Positions 38,966 through 48,525 of a stretch of 64,000 nt of DNA are shown here, one piece after another. Location: assembly GCF_018278905.1 (NCBI RefSeq), contig NZ_CP046600.1, positions 248,001 through 312,000 of the forward strand, read 5' to 3'. This DNA is from Mycobacterium spongiae (GTDB lineage Bacteria > Actinomycetota > Actinomycetes > Mycobacteriales > Mycobacteriaceae). A program made the translations under genes and the position numbers. A model generated the notes under the pieces. That model had not been told where the DNA came from and searched no databases. It saw only the letters and a list, made by a program, of their open reading frames with translations. Within the stretch, counting starts at the first letter, position 1, and each line of letters begins with the position of its first letter.

Positions 38966-40617
38966 CGCCGGGCAGCGTGATCGGCACGGCGGCGCGGGTG
39001 TTGGTGCGTTCCGGCCTGTTGAATCCGCCAGCCCCGCTGGCGGCGCTGCGGATACTACGCGAGGTCTATCGAGGCCGCGCGAATCTCTACACCCCGCTCG
39101 CAATCGCGGCGGCGCGATGGCCGGATCGAACCGCGATGGTCGACGACGACGGGATGCTGCGCTACCGCGAGCTGCGCTCCATGGTCGAATCGCTCGCTAA
39201 TGAGCTTCTTCGCGAAGGGGTTTCAGCGGGGCAGCCGGTGGGAATCATGTGCCGCAATGGCCGCAATTTCGTCGTGGGGGTCTTCGCCGCAGGCCTGGTC
39301 GGCGCCGACGTGGTGCTCGTGAACACGGAATTTCGCACCAACGCGCTTGCGAGCGCGCTGGGCACCCACACGATCCGGACGATGGTCGCCGACGTGGAAT
39401 TTGCCGACCAGATACGTGAAACCGAGGAGCAGGTAAGGATCATCGATCCAGCGACAGTTGTGGCGCGCGAAGGTGATTCACGGCCGAAGGTCGCGGCGTC
39501 CGGCCGAATCGTGCTGCTGACGTCAGGAACCACCGGGGTGCCCAAGGGCGTGCCGCGCAGCCCCCAGGTGAGCTCTGGAGCTGGCGTCGGGTTCACGATC
39601 TTGGAGCGCACCCGGCTGCGCGCCGGATCGCGAGTCGCCTTGGCGGTACCGATGTTTCACGGGCTGGGCTTCGGCATCCTGACGCTGACCATTGGCCTCG
39701 GCGGCACCGTACTGACCCATCGGCGATTCGACGCCGAAGCAACGCTCGCGCAGGCATCGCTGCATCGCGCTGACGCGTTGAGTGTGGTCCCGATTATGCT
39801 GGCACGCATTCTGGGCCTCCCGCAGCGGGTGCGGGCTCGCAACCCCGTGTCGTGCCTACGCGTCGTCATATCTAGTGGCGATCGGCTGGATCCCAGCTTG
39901 GCGCGGCGATTCATGGACGCCTACGGCGACGTCCTCTATAACCTCTACGGCTCCACCGAGGTGGGTATCGGCGCCCTGGCGACGCCGACGGAGCTACGCC
40001 GTGCCCCGGATACGGTAGGTAGGCCCGTGGCGGGGTGCCCGGTTCGGATCTTCGACAAGAACGACAGGCCCGTCGGACCCCGGGTCGTCGGTCGTATCTT
40101 CGTCGGCGGTGAGCTGGGATTCGAGGGGTACACCGGCACCGACGGCCCAGTTCGCCAGCGGGCAGTCATCGACCGGATGACGAGCACCGGCGACATGGGC
40201 TATGTCGACGAGTCAGGGCGGTTGTACATCGTCGGCCGGGAGGACGACATGATCGTCTCCGGAGGCGAAAACGTTTATCCTCGGGCGTTGGAGAACGCTC
40301 TGGCCGCACACCCCGATATCGTCGAGAACGTCGTCGTCGGTGTGCCGGACGACCAGTTCGGGCACCGGCTGGCCGCCTATGTTGTCTTACGCGAGGAGGC
40401 TGTCTCACACGAGGAGGCTGTCTCACACGAGGAGGCTGTCTCACACGAGGAGGCTGTCTCACACGAAGTACCTGAGGCGGACGCCGCGGCACTGCGGGAG
40501 TACCTCAAGGGCAAGGTTTCTCGTTTCGAGCAGCCCAGGGACATTCACTTCGTGACGAGCATTCCGCGAAATGCCGCCGGCAAGGTGTTACGCAGGGAGC
40601 TGGCGACCGAAATGTGA
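38962..40617 (+). CDS. Acyl-CoA synthetase, FadD12-like, with an in-frame 18-bp tandem repeat
   Basis: 551 aa, ATG at 38962 overlapping the SDR stop. ANL-superfamily motifs are intact: LLTSGTTGVPKGV, NLYGSTEVG, STGDMGYVDESG, GGENVYP and the catalytic lysine in NAAGKVLRRE. It should activate a fatty or aromatic acid to its CoA ester and resembles FadD12. Near residues 478-501, in the mobile C-terminal subdomain, the hexapeptide EEAVSH is repeated four times; the DNA repeat is at 40393-40464. The repeat lies in a surface loop between VVLRE and PEADAAALREYLKG, so activity may be preserved. Confidence 0.92.
   Translation: MTPGSVIGTAARVLVRSGLLNPPAPLAALRILREVYRGRANLYTPLAIAAARWPDRTAMVDDDGMLRYRELRSMVESLANELLREGVSAGQPVGIMCRNGRNFVVGVFAAGLVGADVVLVNTEFRTNALASALGTHTIRTMVADVEFADQIRETEEQVRIIDPATVVAREGDSRPKVAASGRIVLLTSGTTGVPKGVPRSPQVSSGAGVGFTILERTRLRAGSRVALAVPMFHGLGFGILTLTIGLGGTVLTHRRFDAEATLAQASLHRADALSVVPIMLARILGLPQRVRARNPVSCLRVVISSGDRLDPSLARRFMDAYGDVLYNLYGSTEVGIGALATPTELRRAPDTVGRPVAGCPVRIFDKNDRPVGPRVVGRIFVGGELGFEGYTGTDGPVRQRAVIDRMTSTGDMGYVDESGRLYIVGREDDMIVSGGENVYPRALENALAAHPDIVENVVVGVPDDQFGHRLAAYVVLREEAVSHEEAVSHEEAVSHEEAVSHEVPEADAAALREYLKGKVSRFEQPRDIHFVTSIPRNAAGKVLRRELATEM
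40393..40464 (+). repeat. Four perfect 18-bp tandem repeats within the FadD12-like gene
   Basis: Four identical copies of GAGGAGGCTGTCTCACAC run head to tail, encoding EEAVSH each time. The unit is a multiple of three, so copy changes keep the frame. Perfect identity suggests recent expansion by slippage. Confidence 0.95.
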
Positions 40618-40628
40618 GCGCGTGAATC

Positions 40629-43600
40629 TCACTGCGGCTCAATCCCAATGGCACCAATGGTTTTAGTCAACCATTTGGGTGCCAACGCGGACACAGCCGT
40701 CGCTCCCGCGGTGGCGGTGAAAACACCGGTCCAGGCGACCGGTCCCAGCGGTGTACATCCGAAAAACTGGCTGAGAACCGGCGTTTGGACGATGCCGATC
40801 AAGGCACCCGCGCTGCCCAGGGCGGTCGCGACCACCAGCGGACTGTGGCTTCGGGTGAGTAGCGTTTGCCCCAGCTGCGTCGTTACCAATGCCGTCAAGC
40901 CCATTGTTGCCGTGCGCCTTTCGGAGCCCGGTGTCCACCTCCCGATGGCCCAGGCCGCAGTGGCACCGGCAGCCGTGACCACCCCGCGGTTGACAATCTG
41001 GCGCATCAGGGGTGTATCGAGCGACGGCGCCGGTTCGATCAGCACCGCGCGTTGACGCGCCCGCCGCGCCTGCTCCACTTCCTCGTCGGTGAGATCCCCA
41101 TCTTCTTCGGGATCGTCATATTGGGAGGTGACGGCGATTGCCAATGCCGGGAACATATCGGTGAGCAGGTTCACCAACAGCAGTTGGCGGGTCCCCACCG
41201 GTGCTCGCCCGGGGCCAAATGCCGTGCCGATGATGGTGAAGAGCACTTCGCCCACGTTGCCGCCGACCAGGATCGTGACCGCGTCACGAACACCGGCCCA
41301 CATGCTGCGGCCCTCGACCAGGGCATCGAGCAGCACGCCCAAATCGTCGTCGGTCAGGACGATGTCAGCGGCCCCACGGGCGGCCGACGAACCGCGACCG
41401 CTGACCCCGATGCCCACGTCGGCCATCCGAATGGCGGCCGCGTCGTTGGCGCCGTCGCCGACCATGGCGGTCACCCGGCCGGCGCGTTGCAGTGCGGCCA
41501 CGATTTGGACCTTTTGCTCCGGGCTAACGCGAGCAAAGACCTGCACGTCGGCGACGAGTTTGGCGGACGCGTCTTCGTCAAGGCCGCTCAGCTCCGCGCC
41601 CGTCACCACGTGCGCATCTGCTGGCAAGCCCAATTGGCGGGCGATGGCTCGTGCGGTGGTCGGGTGATCTCCGGTGATCAACACGACGTGGCGGTCGGCG
41701 TCGAGGAGCTCTTCAATCAGTGGTCGCGCCGATTCCCGGGCGGTGTCTGCCAAGCCGACGTAGCCGAGCAATTCGAGGTCGTGCGCGGCGACATCGACGG
41801 CATCGGCGTCGGTCTCGTCATCATCGGTGGTTCCGTTGTCCCAAGGGCGTTGCGCCACGGCCAACACGCGCAGCCCTTGCGCGGCAAGGTCGTGCACCAC
41901 AGATTCGGCATGTTCGACGTCGGCGTCGGGATCGCCGAACCGGCACCGCGGCAGGATCGTCTCCGGAGCCCCCTTGAGCATCAGTATCGGCGGCCCACTC
42001 GCGTTCGCCGTGCCGATCGCCGCGGCATAACCGCGACTGGATTCGAACGGGACCTCCGCCAGTAGCGTCCACTGCGCATCACCGTCTCCGGTCAGCGCAT
42101 GAGCGGCCGTGAGGATCGCTTCGTCGGTGGCATGCGCATGTCCCCCGCCGTCGTGCGGCTGCGTCGAGGCCCGAGCGGCAGCGCGCAGCACCGCAGCGGA
42201 TCGAGGATCGGTGGTGTCGGTAACCGGACTGGGCGCTTCACTGTTGCTCGGTACCGCCCGGACGACACGGAGCCGGTTCTCGGTGAGCGTGCCGGTCTTG
42301 TCGAAACATATGGTGTCGACCCGGCCCAGCGCCTCGACGGTGCGCGGAGAGCGGACCAGCGCGCCATGGGCAGTCAGCCGCTGCGCGGCCGCGAGCTGGG
42401 AGAGTGTCGCCACCAACGGCAGGCCCTCCGGGACCGCGGCCACGGCGATCGCAACGCCGTCGGCGACCGCTTGACGCAACGACGCCCGGCGCAGCAGCGC
42501 CAGAGCCGTCACCGAGGCGCCCCCGGCGAGCGTAAGAGGCAGGACCTTGCTGGTCAGCTCGCGTAACCGGGCCTGAACGCCGGCCGACGTTTCGACATGG
42601 GCGACTGCCGAGATGGCCCGCTGCGCTGCGGTGCCGACCCCGGTGGCCACAACAATCGCGCGGGCGTGCCCGGCGACGATCGTGCTTCCCTCGAACAGCA
42701 TGCTGGCCCGGTCTGGGTCGTTGACGGCGACCGGGTCGGCCTGCTTGTCGACCGGCAACGATTCGCCGGTCAGGAAGGATTCGTCGACCTCGAGGTCCTC
42801 GGCCACCAACACGCGGGCATCGGCAGGCACGACCTCAGGGGCCGCAAGGTCGATGACATCGCCGACTCGCAGCGACTTCGCGGCAATCGTGACCGTACGG
42901 GTGGCGCGTCGCGCCGCATCCAGCCGACGCCGCGTCGTCGCTACCGCGGGGACGACCACACGGCGCACCAATTGGTCCTGCTCGGCGAATAGTTCAGCGG
43001 CCGCCGCTTCGGCACGCAACCGCTGTACCCCGCCGGTTATCGCGTTGACCGTCATCACGCCCGCGACCAGCAGCGCGTCGACATTGCTGCCGACGATCGC
43101 CGATGCGGCAGCACCGACCGCCAGGATCGGAGTCAACGGATCGGACAGTTCGTGCCGCGTGGCTACGGCGAGGCGTCCCAGGAAATCCGCGGGACCGCGC
43201 AGTGGCGACACCAGCGGCTCGTAGGACAGGTCGGACACAATGCGACGCCACGCCGGAGTACCGGGCTCCACCGCCAAGGGCCGTGCGCCACCGGCCAGGC
43301 GCGCGTAAACGATCTCGGGGTCCAGCGCATGCCAGGCGGTGAGCGGTTGGGGCGTGGGATCGGGCAACCGAACCACGTTGGTGGCCGACCACGATCCCGA
43401 CACCAGCGCCGTAGCGGCGGCGGCGTTGACGGGATTGAGCCAGCGACGAAAACTGGCCGGGTTGGTGGTTCTGGCTTGCTCGCCGGTCACTAGAAGCAGC
43501 CCGGCCAGCGTCGTGCCGCCCTGGGCGAGGTGTACCGCCGATTCGCTCGCGGACCGGGCTACCGGGATCGCGGACAGGATCCGCACTGCCGCGGCGAGAT

Positions 43601-45452
43601 CGGTGCCGGTAATGATGTCGGCGGTCCACGGTGTCGCGGCGCGGGGATCATCGAGGGCTACGCCGACGTCGGCGATGGCCAGTGCGGCCAAGGTATCGGT
43701 CGACGCGAAGTCGCCATGCACCGCCGTGATCAGCAAGACCGGTCCGCGATCCGCGCGCAGCTCGCGCACCAGCTGCAGCAGGGGTGTACCGGGCGGATGC
43801 ATCGAACCGACGCTCGCAGAAAGATCTTCGGTGCCGGCGACATGGCGCAGAACCACACGAGACCCGGTTCGGTTCGCCGTCTGCAGCAGCGGGATCGCGT
43901 AGGGGTCGACCTCCCAGCCGACGTCAACACTGCCTACGCACTGTCCATCGACGACCAGGTCGGCGTGCTCGAGGCCCTGCGCCGGCGTTGCGGCCGGTCC
44001 TTGCGATCGAATCCACGCCAGCCGCGCGCCGGTGGCAGGCAGCTCATCGGGATCGGGTTCGGGTGCCTCCTCGCCATGCAGCAGCGCATCGGCAACTTCG
44101 TAGACGCGGTCGTCGTCCCAGCCGGGTTCATGACCCCACGCACACAAGACGGCGCGGTGGTCGCCCCGCAGCGCGGCGCCGTCGATGACGACCACCTGCA
44201 CGCGGTCCAGGCGGCGCAGCGCGCCCGGGTCAAGAACCAGCTCGCCAGTCTGGGCGAGGCCACGACCTAGTACCGCCGCAAACGCCTGCCGGCCCATATG
44301 CGCCGCGCGTGGCACGCCGGCCAGAATGGCGCCGGCGGCGTCCTCGGTGCCACCGCCGGCCACCAACGCACTCGCCGCGGCGACCAACACCCCGTTCGCC
44401 GCCGAATCCGCGTATCTCTCCACCGGCCCGGCGATGGATCCCTTTTCGGTGTCGATTGCGGCGTCGACGGCACCACCGACTACGACGTGCGAAGCCTCCC
44501 CCGCCGCTGCGGCCGCCCAGCTGTGGCGCGGCTCCTGCGACTTCGCCCCGGCTGACGAGATGACGGGGACGACGGGAGCTTGTGGCCGCGTAGGCGAGGC
44601 CAGCTGAGGCTCCCGTTCCCGCCACACTCGGCGGTGCGCCGACGCCTCGGAGATCTGCAGGCTGCGCTGCACCAGATCCAGCAGCGGTGTGCCGACCGCT
44701 TGGGTGAGTCCGTTTGCCGCCGCGGTTGTCGCCGCCAGTGCTATGTCGGTGCCCACTCGACCGAGGCGGGACTCGAGCAGCGACACCATGCGGGGTTGAT
44801 GGTTGATGAGAGCCGCCGCGGCCCGGGTGGTTTGCGGTGCCGCCGGCACTCGGGCAACCCAACCGGTGATTGACGCCCCCAGCGCGACCAGATCCATCGC
44901 CGCGGCGGTCAACGGCACCAGAATCGCCAACGGGTCACCAGGGTCGGCGAACGGCGCGGCCCTCGGCGCAGACGCCGACGGGCTCAAGTCGGTGGCTACC
45001 GAAGCGACTATGTCGCGAACGTCGTCCAACACAGCGTCGCTGTCCGCGTCGGCCTCGATCTCGACGACCAGCCGGCCCATTGCGCCTTCGACGTGCGCCT
45101 TGGCCACCCCCGGAATCCTGCGAACGGGTTCCTCGACCACCGCCGCGTGCTCTTGCCAGCGGGGGAATGGCAGCAACGGATCCAGATCAAAATGCACCCG
45201 CTGGCCGCTATGCCACCGCACCGGTGGTGCGGGTTGATCGCGCCTGCCGTCCGCGGAACTCCCCGTCCCGAGAAACCTGCCGGTGGTCTGCGCCACCGAC
45301 TGCACCACCGGGGACGCCAGCTCCAGCACCGGGCTGGCTAGCGTCTGCACCGCGTCCGCAGCGCCAGCCGCGCCGTTCACCCCGGCCCGCAGGGCGTACG
45401 TCGCCCCGCCGGCGATCCCGCCGACGACGTCGGACACACCCGGAATCTTCAC
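40629..45452 (-). CDS. ctpI: Large P-type ATPase CtpI
   Basis: 1607 aa from GTG at 45452, 7 bases after GAGAGG; this matches the M. tuberculosis start (VKIPGV). The frame is open to 45467. The N-terminal half (about 1-750) is a CtpI-specific extension, with PFPRWQEHAAVVEEPVRRIP resembling a degenerate metal-binding domain. The C-terminal half is a full P-type ATPase: [41 protein letters not shown] and MVGDGANDAAAI. The PEGL motif in place of CPC argues against a heavy-metal pump and for a Ca/Mg-like or unknown cation. It ends 11 bases from the convergent ligase gene. Corresponds to Rv0107c (1632 aa). Confidence 0.95.
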   Translation of the reverse strand: MKIPGVSDVVGGIAGGATYALRAGVNGAAGAADAVQTLASPVLELASPVVQSVAQTTGRFLGTGSSADGRRDQPAPPVRWHSGQRVHFDLDPLLPFPRWQEHAAVVEEPVRRIPGVAKAHVEGAMGRLVVEIEADADSDAVLDDVRDIVASVATDLSPSASAPRAAPFADPGDPLAILVPLTAAAMDLVALGASITGWVARVPAAPQTTRAAAALINHQPRMVSLLESRLGRVGTDIALAATTAAANGLTQAVGTPLLDLVQRSLQISEASAHRRVWREREPQLASPTRPQAPVVPVISSAGAKSQEPRHSWAAAAAGEASHVVVGGAVDAAIDTEKGSIAGPVERYADSAANGVLVAAASALVAGGGTEDAAGAILAGVPRAAHMGRQAFAAVLGRGLAQTGELVLDPGALRRLDRVQVVVIDGAALRGDHRAVLCAWGHEPGWDDDRVYEVADALLHGEEAPEPDPDELPATGARLAWIRSQGPAATPAQGLEHADLVVDGQCVGSVDVGWEVDPYAIPLLQTANRTGSRVVLRHVAGTEDLSASVGSMHPPGTPLLQLVRELRADRGPVLLITAVHGDFASTDTLAALAIADVGVALDDPRAATPWTADIITGTDLAAAVRILSAIPVARSASESAVHLAQGGTTLAGLLLVTGEQARTTNPASFRRWLNPVNAAAATALVSGSWSATNVVRLPDPTPQPLTAWHALDPEIVYARLAGGARPLAVEPGTPAWRRIVSDLSYEPLVSPLRGPADFLGRLAVATRHELSDPLTPILAVGAAASAIVGSNVDALLVAGVMTVNAITGGVQRLRAEAAAAELFAEQDQLVRRVVVPAVATTRRRLDAARRATRTVTIAAKSLRVGDVIDLAAPEVVPADARVLVAEDLEVDESFLTGESLPVDKQADPVAVNDPDRASMLFEGSTIVAGHARAIVVATGVGTAAQRAISAVAHVETSAGVQARLRELTSKVLPLTLAGGASVTALALLRRASLRQAVADGVAIAVAAVPEGLPLVATLSQLAAAQRLTAHGALVRSPRTVEALGRVDTICFDKTGTLTENRLRVVRAVPSNSEAPSPVTDTTDPRSAAVLRAAARASTQPHDGGGHAHATDEAILTAAHALTGDGDAQWTLLAEVPFESSRGYAAAIGTANASGPPILMLKGAPETILPRCRFGDPDADVEHAESVVHDLAAQGLRVLAVAQRPWDNGTTDDDETDADAVDVAAHDLELLGYVGLADTARESARPLIEELLDADRHVVLITGDHPTTARAIARQLGLPADAHVVTGAELSGLDEDASAKLVADVQVFARVSPEQKVQIVAALQRAGRVTAMVGDGANDAAAIRMADVGIGVSGRGSSAARGAADIVLTDDDLGVLLDALVEGRSMWAGVRDAVTILVGGNVGEVLFTIIGTAFGPGRAPVGTRQLLLVNLLTDMFPALAIAVTSQYDDPEEDGDLTDEEVEQARRARQRAVLIEPAPSLDTPLMRQIVNRGVVTAAGATAAWAIGRWTPGSERRTATMGLTALVTTQLGQTLLTRSHSPLVVATALGSAGALIGIVQTPVLSQFFGCTPLGPVAWTGVFTATAGATAVSALAPKWLTKTIGAIGIEPQ

Positions 45453-45775
45453 TCGGCTACCTCTCACCGACCGTTGCTCGGACCGTTTACGCGGACCGCT
45501 TCGCGCCTAATGATCCTGGCGTCTTGCGAAGCTGTCCACGCAAGGGCCCGGAGACAGACCGTGTTGTGACCTTCCGTATCCGGTGCCGCCACGAGCTTGC
45601 GCTGGCAGCATGCACCGTGACGCTGATCCGGTGAGCACGACCCGAAATGACCCCCGATGATCCTAGCGAGCCGCGGCCGCTGGGGAAGCGGACATGCAAA
45701 TAGCTGGGCCGTTGGTAATCGCTGTGCGGCTCCGCGTCGCAATATCTGGCCGATTAATTCGGCATACAAGTTCGG
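45453..45775. other. Intergenic region between ctpI and the Rv0108c-like gene
   Basis: About 320 bases upstream of ctpI (leftward) and downstream of the next leftward gene. No gene is supported; small frames on both strands are chance. The ctpI promoter should lie within the first 150 bases. Confidence 0.4.
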
Positions 45776-46048
45776 TTATAGATAGCGGTGATTTGCCTTG
45801 CCGAAGTGGTAGCCCGCCGGGAATGACTTCTCGATGACCTGCAGCTGATGGTCCACCCTGGACTCCAGCTCGAGGACGACGCAGCTGTCGCCGACGGCCT
45901 TTGATTCCAGCACTATGTACCTCTGACCGCCACCGTTGACGTCGGTAACCGGGTCACCTGCGTGTAAATTCTCGACGGGCACCAATTCGGGGGTTCCGTT
46001 TGACTCCACGCGAATCACAGTAGGGCAATTCGGCCAACCAGGGAACAC
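45776..46048 (-). CDS. Small hypothetical protein, position of Rv0108c
   Basis: 90 aa if the GTG at 46048 is used; the frame is open to 46177, but that longer form would overlap the divergent rhomboid gene. The translated part (VFPGWPNCPTVIRVESNGTP, then ELVPVENLHAGDPVTDVNGG, then GYHFGKANHRYL) has balanced composition and looks like real protein. No known motif or membrane segment is seen. Other starts (GTG at 46018 or 46009) are possible. Position between ctpI and rhomboid matches Rv0108c; PE_PGRS1, next in M. tuberculosis, is absent. Confidence 0.5.
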   Translation of the reverse strand: MFPGWPNCPTVIRVESNGTPELVPVENLHAGDPVTDVNGGGQRYIVLESKAVGDSCVVLELESRVDHQLQVIEKSFPAGYHFGKANHRYL

Positions 46049-46158
46049 CCCGAGTCGGTGTGTGAAAGAGCGATCGAGATCGCACCGGCGGCGATCGAGC
46101 ACCCGCGCCCGATGGCCGGGTTTGCACCGTGTCCGGCGGGCCAGGCGACAATGGTGCA

Positions 46159-47013
46159 ATGAGTCGCCCCAGCTCACCGGATTCGCCGGCCTGCTTCCGA
46201 CATCCCGGACGCGGCACCTATGTCCGCTGCACCCGCTGCGACCGCTACATCTGTGGGGAATGTATGCGCGCGAGTCCCGTCGGTCACCAATGCTTCGAGT
46301 GCGCGCGAGCCGGGGCCAAAACCATTCGACAACCTCGCACGCACTTCGGCGGGCTGCAGCGGTCGGCCACTCCGGTGGTCACCTACGCGCTGATCGCGGC
46401 GAACGTGCTGGCTTTCGTGCTGCAGGTGACGTTGGTGGGGGTGGAGCGCCACCTCGCCTTGTGGCCGCCTGCTGTCGCTGCCGGTCAGGGGTATCGGCTG
46501 GTGACTTCGGCGTTCATGCACTACGGCGTCATGCACCTGTTGTTGAACATGTGGGCGTTGTATGTCGTGGGCGCGCCGCTGGAGATGTGGCTCGGCCGGC
46601 TCCGGTTCGGCGCGCTGTATGCGCTGAGTGCGTTGGGTGGCTCGGTGCTCGTCTACCTCGTCTCGCCGCTGAACACGGCGACGGCGGGCGCGTCCGGGGC
46701 AGTGTTCGGTCTCTTCGGCGCCACCTTCGTGGTGGGACGGCGCCTCAACCTCGACGTCCGTTGGGTCGTCGCGCTCATTGTGCTGAACTTGGCGTTCACT
46801 TTCGTCGCCCCGGCGATCAGCTGGCAGGGCCACATCGGTGGGTTGATCACGGGTGCGGTCGTCGCCGCCGCCTACGTCTACGCGCCCAGACAACGCCGTG
46901 ACGTCATCCACGCCGCAGCGACGATCGCGGTGGTCATGGTGTTCGTCGCGCTGATCTACTGGCGCACGGCTGATCTGCTGGCGATGTTCGGCGGACACAT
47001 CTACCTGCGCTGA
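46159..47013 (+). CDS. Rhomboid family intramembrane serine protease
   Basis: 284 aa from ATG at 46159; a GTG at 46129 in frame would add 10 residues. The N-terminus carries a zinc B-box-like segment (CFRHPGRGTYVRCTRCDRYI, then CGECMRASPVGHQCFEC). Six or seven membrane helices follow. The catalytic pair is the Ser of GASGAVFGLFG and the His of WQGHIGGLITG; the early HYGVMHLLLNMW is the conserved HxxxN oxyanion loop. It cleaves membrane proteins within the lipid bilayer. Orthologue of Rv0110; substrates unknown. Confidence 0.93.
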   Translation: MSRPSSPDSPACFRHPGRGTYVRCTRCDRYICGECMRASPVGHQCFECARAGAKTIRQPRTHFGGLQRSATPVVTYALIAANVLAFVLQVTLVGVERHLALWPPAVAAGQGYRLVTSAFMHYGVMHLLLNMWALYVVGAPLEMWLGRLRFGALYALSALGGSVLVYLVSPLNTATAGASGAVFGLFGATFVVGRRLNLDVRWVVALIVLNLAFTFVAPAISWQGHIGGLITGAVVAAAYVYAPRQRRDVIHAAATIAVVMVFVALIYWRTADLLAMFGGHIYLR

Positions 47014-47064
47014 ATCAGCCGCCGGCACACAGCGCCACCGGCGTGCTAAAGCTAGGTTGTCCCC

Positions 47065-47526
47065 ATGGGCTGGTGGGTCGCGCACGCCGAGCGAACGCTG
47101 ACCGAAGAGGTCCCCGCGCCACCTGCCGAGGTGCGCGATTTCTATGTGGACCTGGACAACCTGAAGCTCGTGCACCCGCTGATCGTGTCGGTCCGCGAGC
47201 TGTCGAGCGCCCAAACTCCCGACGGCTATCAACGGACCTATCGGGTTGTCGACCGAATTCCGCTGGGGCGGTGGACTGTGCGTGTCGGCTACCGGGCGCG
47301 TCTACGGGTGCCGGCGCGGGGCGAGGTGATCACCGAGGCCAATCGGTTCCCGGCGGTGCGGCTACGCGGAGCAGTCGCGTTCGCGCCCGTCGCCGCCGGC
47401 ACCGCGGTGACCGAGCGAGTACGCATCTCGGCGCCCCGACCGCTGGCTGCGGTGATCATTCGCGAGGCGGTCACAGCGCATGTCGCGATGTTGGCCGGCA
47501 TCCGGCGTCACTTCGAATCGTGCTGA
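47065..47526 (+). CDS. SRPBCC family protein (intact copy)
   Basis: 153 aa, ATG at 47065 with a weak ribosome site. The pattern (TLTEEVPAPPAEVRDFYVDL, then GYRARLRVPARGEVITEANR) fits the START/SRPBCC ligand-binding fold, with no catalytic signature. The last 85 bases and about 20 bases beyond the stop are repeated in diverged form at 48416-48525, where they encode the same C-terminus (PLAAVIIREAVTA, then FESC) with conservative changes. This is therefore the surviving member of a tandem pair. Confidence 0.8.
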   Translation: MGWWVAHAERTLTEEVPAPPAEVRDFYVDLDNLKLVHPLIVSVRELSSAQTPDGYQRTYRVVDRIPLGRWTVRVGYRARLRVPARGEVITEANRFPAVRLRGAVAFAPVAAGTAVTERVRISAPRPLAAVIIREAVTAHVAMLAGIRRHFESC

Positions 47527-47550
47527 GCGATCTTCCGCAGCGAGGTCAAT
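47441..47550 (+). repeat. Segmental duplication, copy 1 (SRPBCC 3' end and following bases)
   Basis: About 110 bases match 48416-48525 at roughly 85% identity with a constant offset of 976. The match covers the end of the SRPBCC gene, its TGA and the start of the flanking DNA (to GAGGTCAA). Immediately after, 47551-47574 matches 48737-48760, inside the SDR gene, at 23 of 24 bases, as if the intervening SDR end had been deleted. Confidence 0.8.
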
Positions 47551-47885
47551 ACTCCCGGAGCCACTGCGTTGCAGTGTGAGGCGCACCATACTCCGCGTAC
47601 ATGCGCCGACTGAATCACACTGGCGTGCAATTCACGGCGTGCATGGGCAGACTTGCGGTCAAGAATGAATACATTGTTGGCCGGCCGACGTCAGACCCCG
47701 GTCAACGAGGTTGCTACCTAGCGGGTCCGAGCAACAAGACTCGCCCGCTTCGCCGGGCCAATGACCGCCAACATCGATGAAGAACCAGCGCGAGCACCGA
47801 GACGGGCCAACGCCCATGGAACGGCACTCGCTGCGCCCTTCTTTCTAGGGCTGCGCTGCAACGACACTCAGGAGGAACACGACAC
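47527..47885. other. Intergenic region with an SDR gene remnant
   Basis: About 360 bases. Bases 47551-47574 match the minus-strand SDR at 48737-48760 (its NAVAPGV-coding segment). Beyond 47575 I see no gene; the promoter of the universal stress gene should be here, and AGGAGG at 47870-47875 is its ribosome site. Confidence 0.5.
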
Positions 47886-48431
47886 ATGCCTGCCTATCAG
47901 ACTGTCGTGGTGGGGACCGACGGTTCAGAGACATCGCTGCGGGCGGTCGACCAAGCCGCGGCGATTGCCGGCAAGTCCAACGCCGCGCTGATCATTGCGA
48001 CCGGGCACTTCCCTGCTCCCGACGACCTGCGCGCGGCGGACTTGCTGAAGAACGACGGCTATAGAGTGTGCGGGCAGGCGCCGATCTACGAGTTATTGCG
48101 TGAAGCTAGCGAGCGGGCAAAGGCCGCCGGGGCGAAGAACATCGACACGCGAGCACCAGAGGGCAGTCCCACCAAAGTGCTGAAAAGGGTTGTGGACGAG
48201 GTCAACGCGGATTTGTTGGTAGTTGGCAACGTGGGACTTGACCGGACACTAGGTCGATGGCTGTCGATACCCGCGAACGTGTCCCGCAGAGCCAATTGCG
48301 AGATCTTGATAGCGAACACCACCGGCAAGGGCGGCGACTCTGTGTCCCAAAGGCGTTGGAGCGTTCGTGGGACCGCACCGGGCCCCAGTAAGCAGGCGTC
48401 GCTGACGAGTATCGGCCATTGGCCGCGGTGA
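47886..48431 (+). CDS. Universal stress protein, divergent paralogue of Rv1636 (TB15.3)
   Basis: 181 aa, ATG at 47886 after AGGAGG. The first 147 residues align with Rv1636 (AYQTVVVGTDGSETSLRAVD, then ADLLVVGNVGLDRTLGRWLS). Family proteins bind ATP or cAMP with a GxxGx9G(S/T) motif. Here the loop GRWLSIPANVS is one residue shorter than GRLLGSVPANVS and has lost the second glycine, so nucleotide binding may be altered. The last 34 residues (GKGGDSVSQRRWSVRGTAPG onwards) are not USP-like; the end of the frame runs into the duplicated SRPBCC remnant and stops there by chance. Confidence 0.88.
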   Translation: MPAYQTVVVGTDGSETSLRAVDQAAAIAGKSNAALIIATGHFPAPDDLRAADLLKNDGYRVCGQAPIYELLREASERAKAAGAKNIDTRAPEGSPTKVLKRVVDEVNADLLVVGNVGLDRTLGRWLSIPANVSRRANCEILIANTTGKGGDSVSQRRWSVRGTAPGPSKQASLTSIGHWPR

Positions 48432-48525
48432 TCATTCGCGAGGCCGTCACAGCGCAGATCGCGATCGTAGCCCGCATCCGGCTTCAGTTCGAATCATGCT
48501 GAGCGATCGTCCACTCTGAGGTCAA
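48416..48525 (+). pseudogene. SRPBCC gene remnant (copy 2 of the segmental duplication)
   Basis: Only the 3' end survives: PLAAVIIREAVTAQIAIVAR then IRLQFESC and TGA at about 48501, versus PLAAVIIREAVTAHVAMLAG then IRRHFESC in the intact gene. The 5' part is replaced by the universal stress gene, whose stop lies inside the remnant in another frame. Conservative amino acid differences suggest both copies once were functional. Confidence 0.7.

Noticed and set aside
39945..40196. CRISPR-like or phage features near the tandem repeats
   Set aside because: The only short regular repeats in the window are in-frame coding tandem repeats without spacers; no cas, integrase or transposase genes are visible anywhere.
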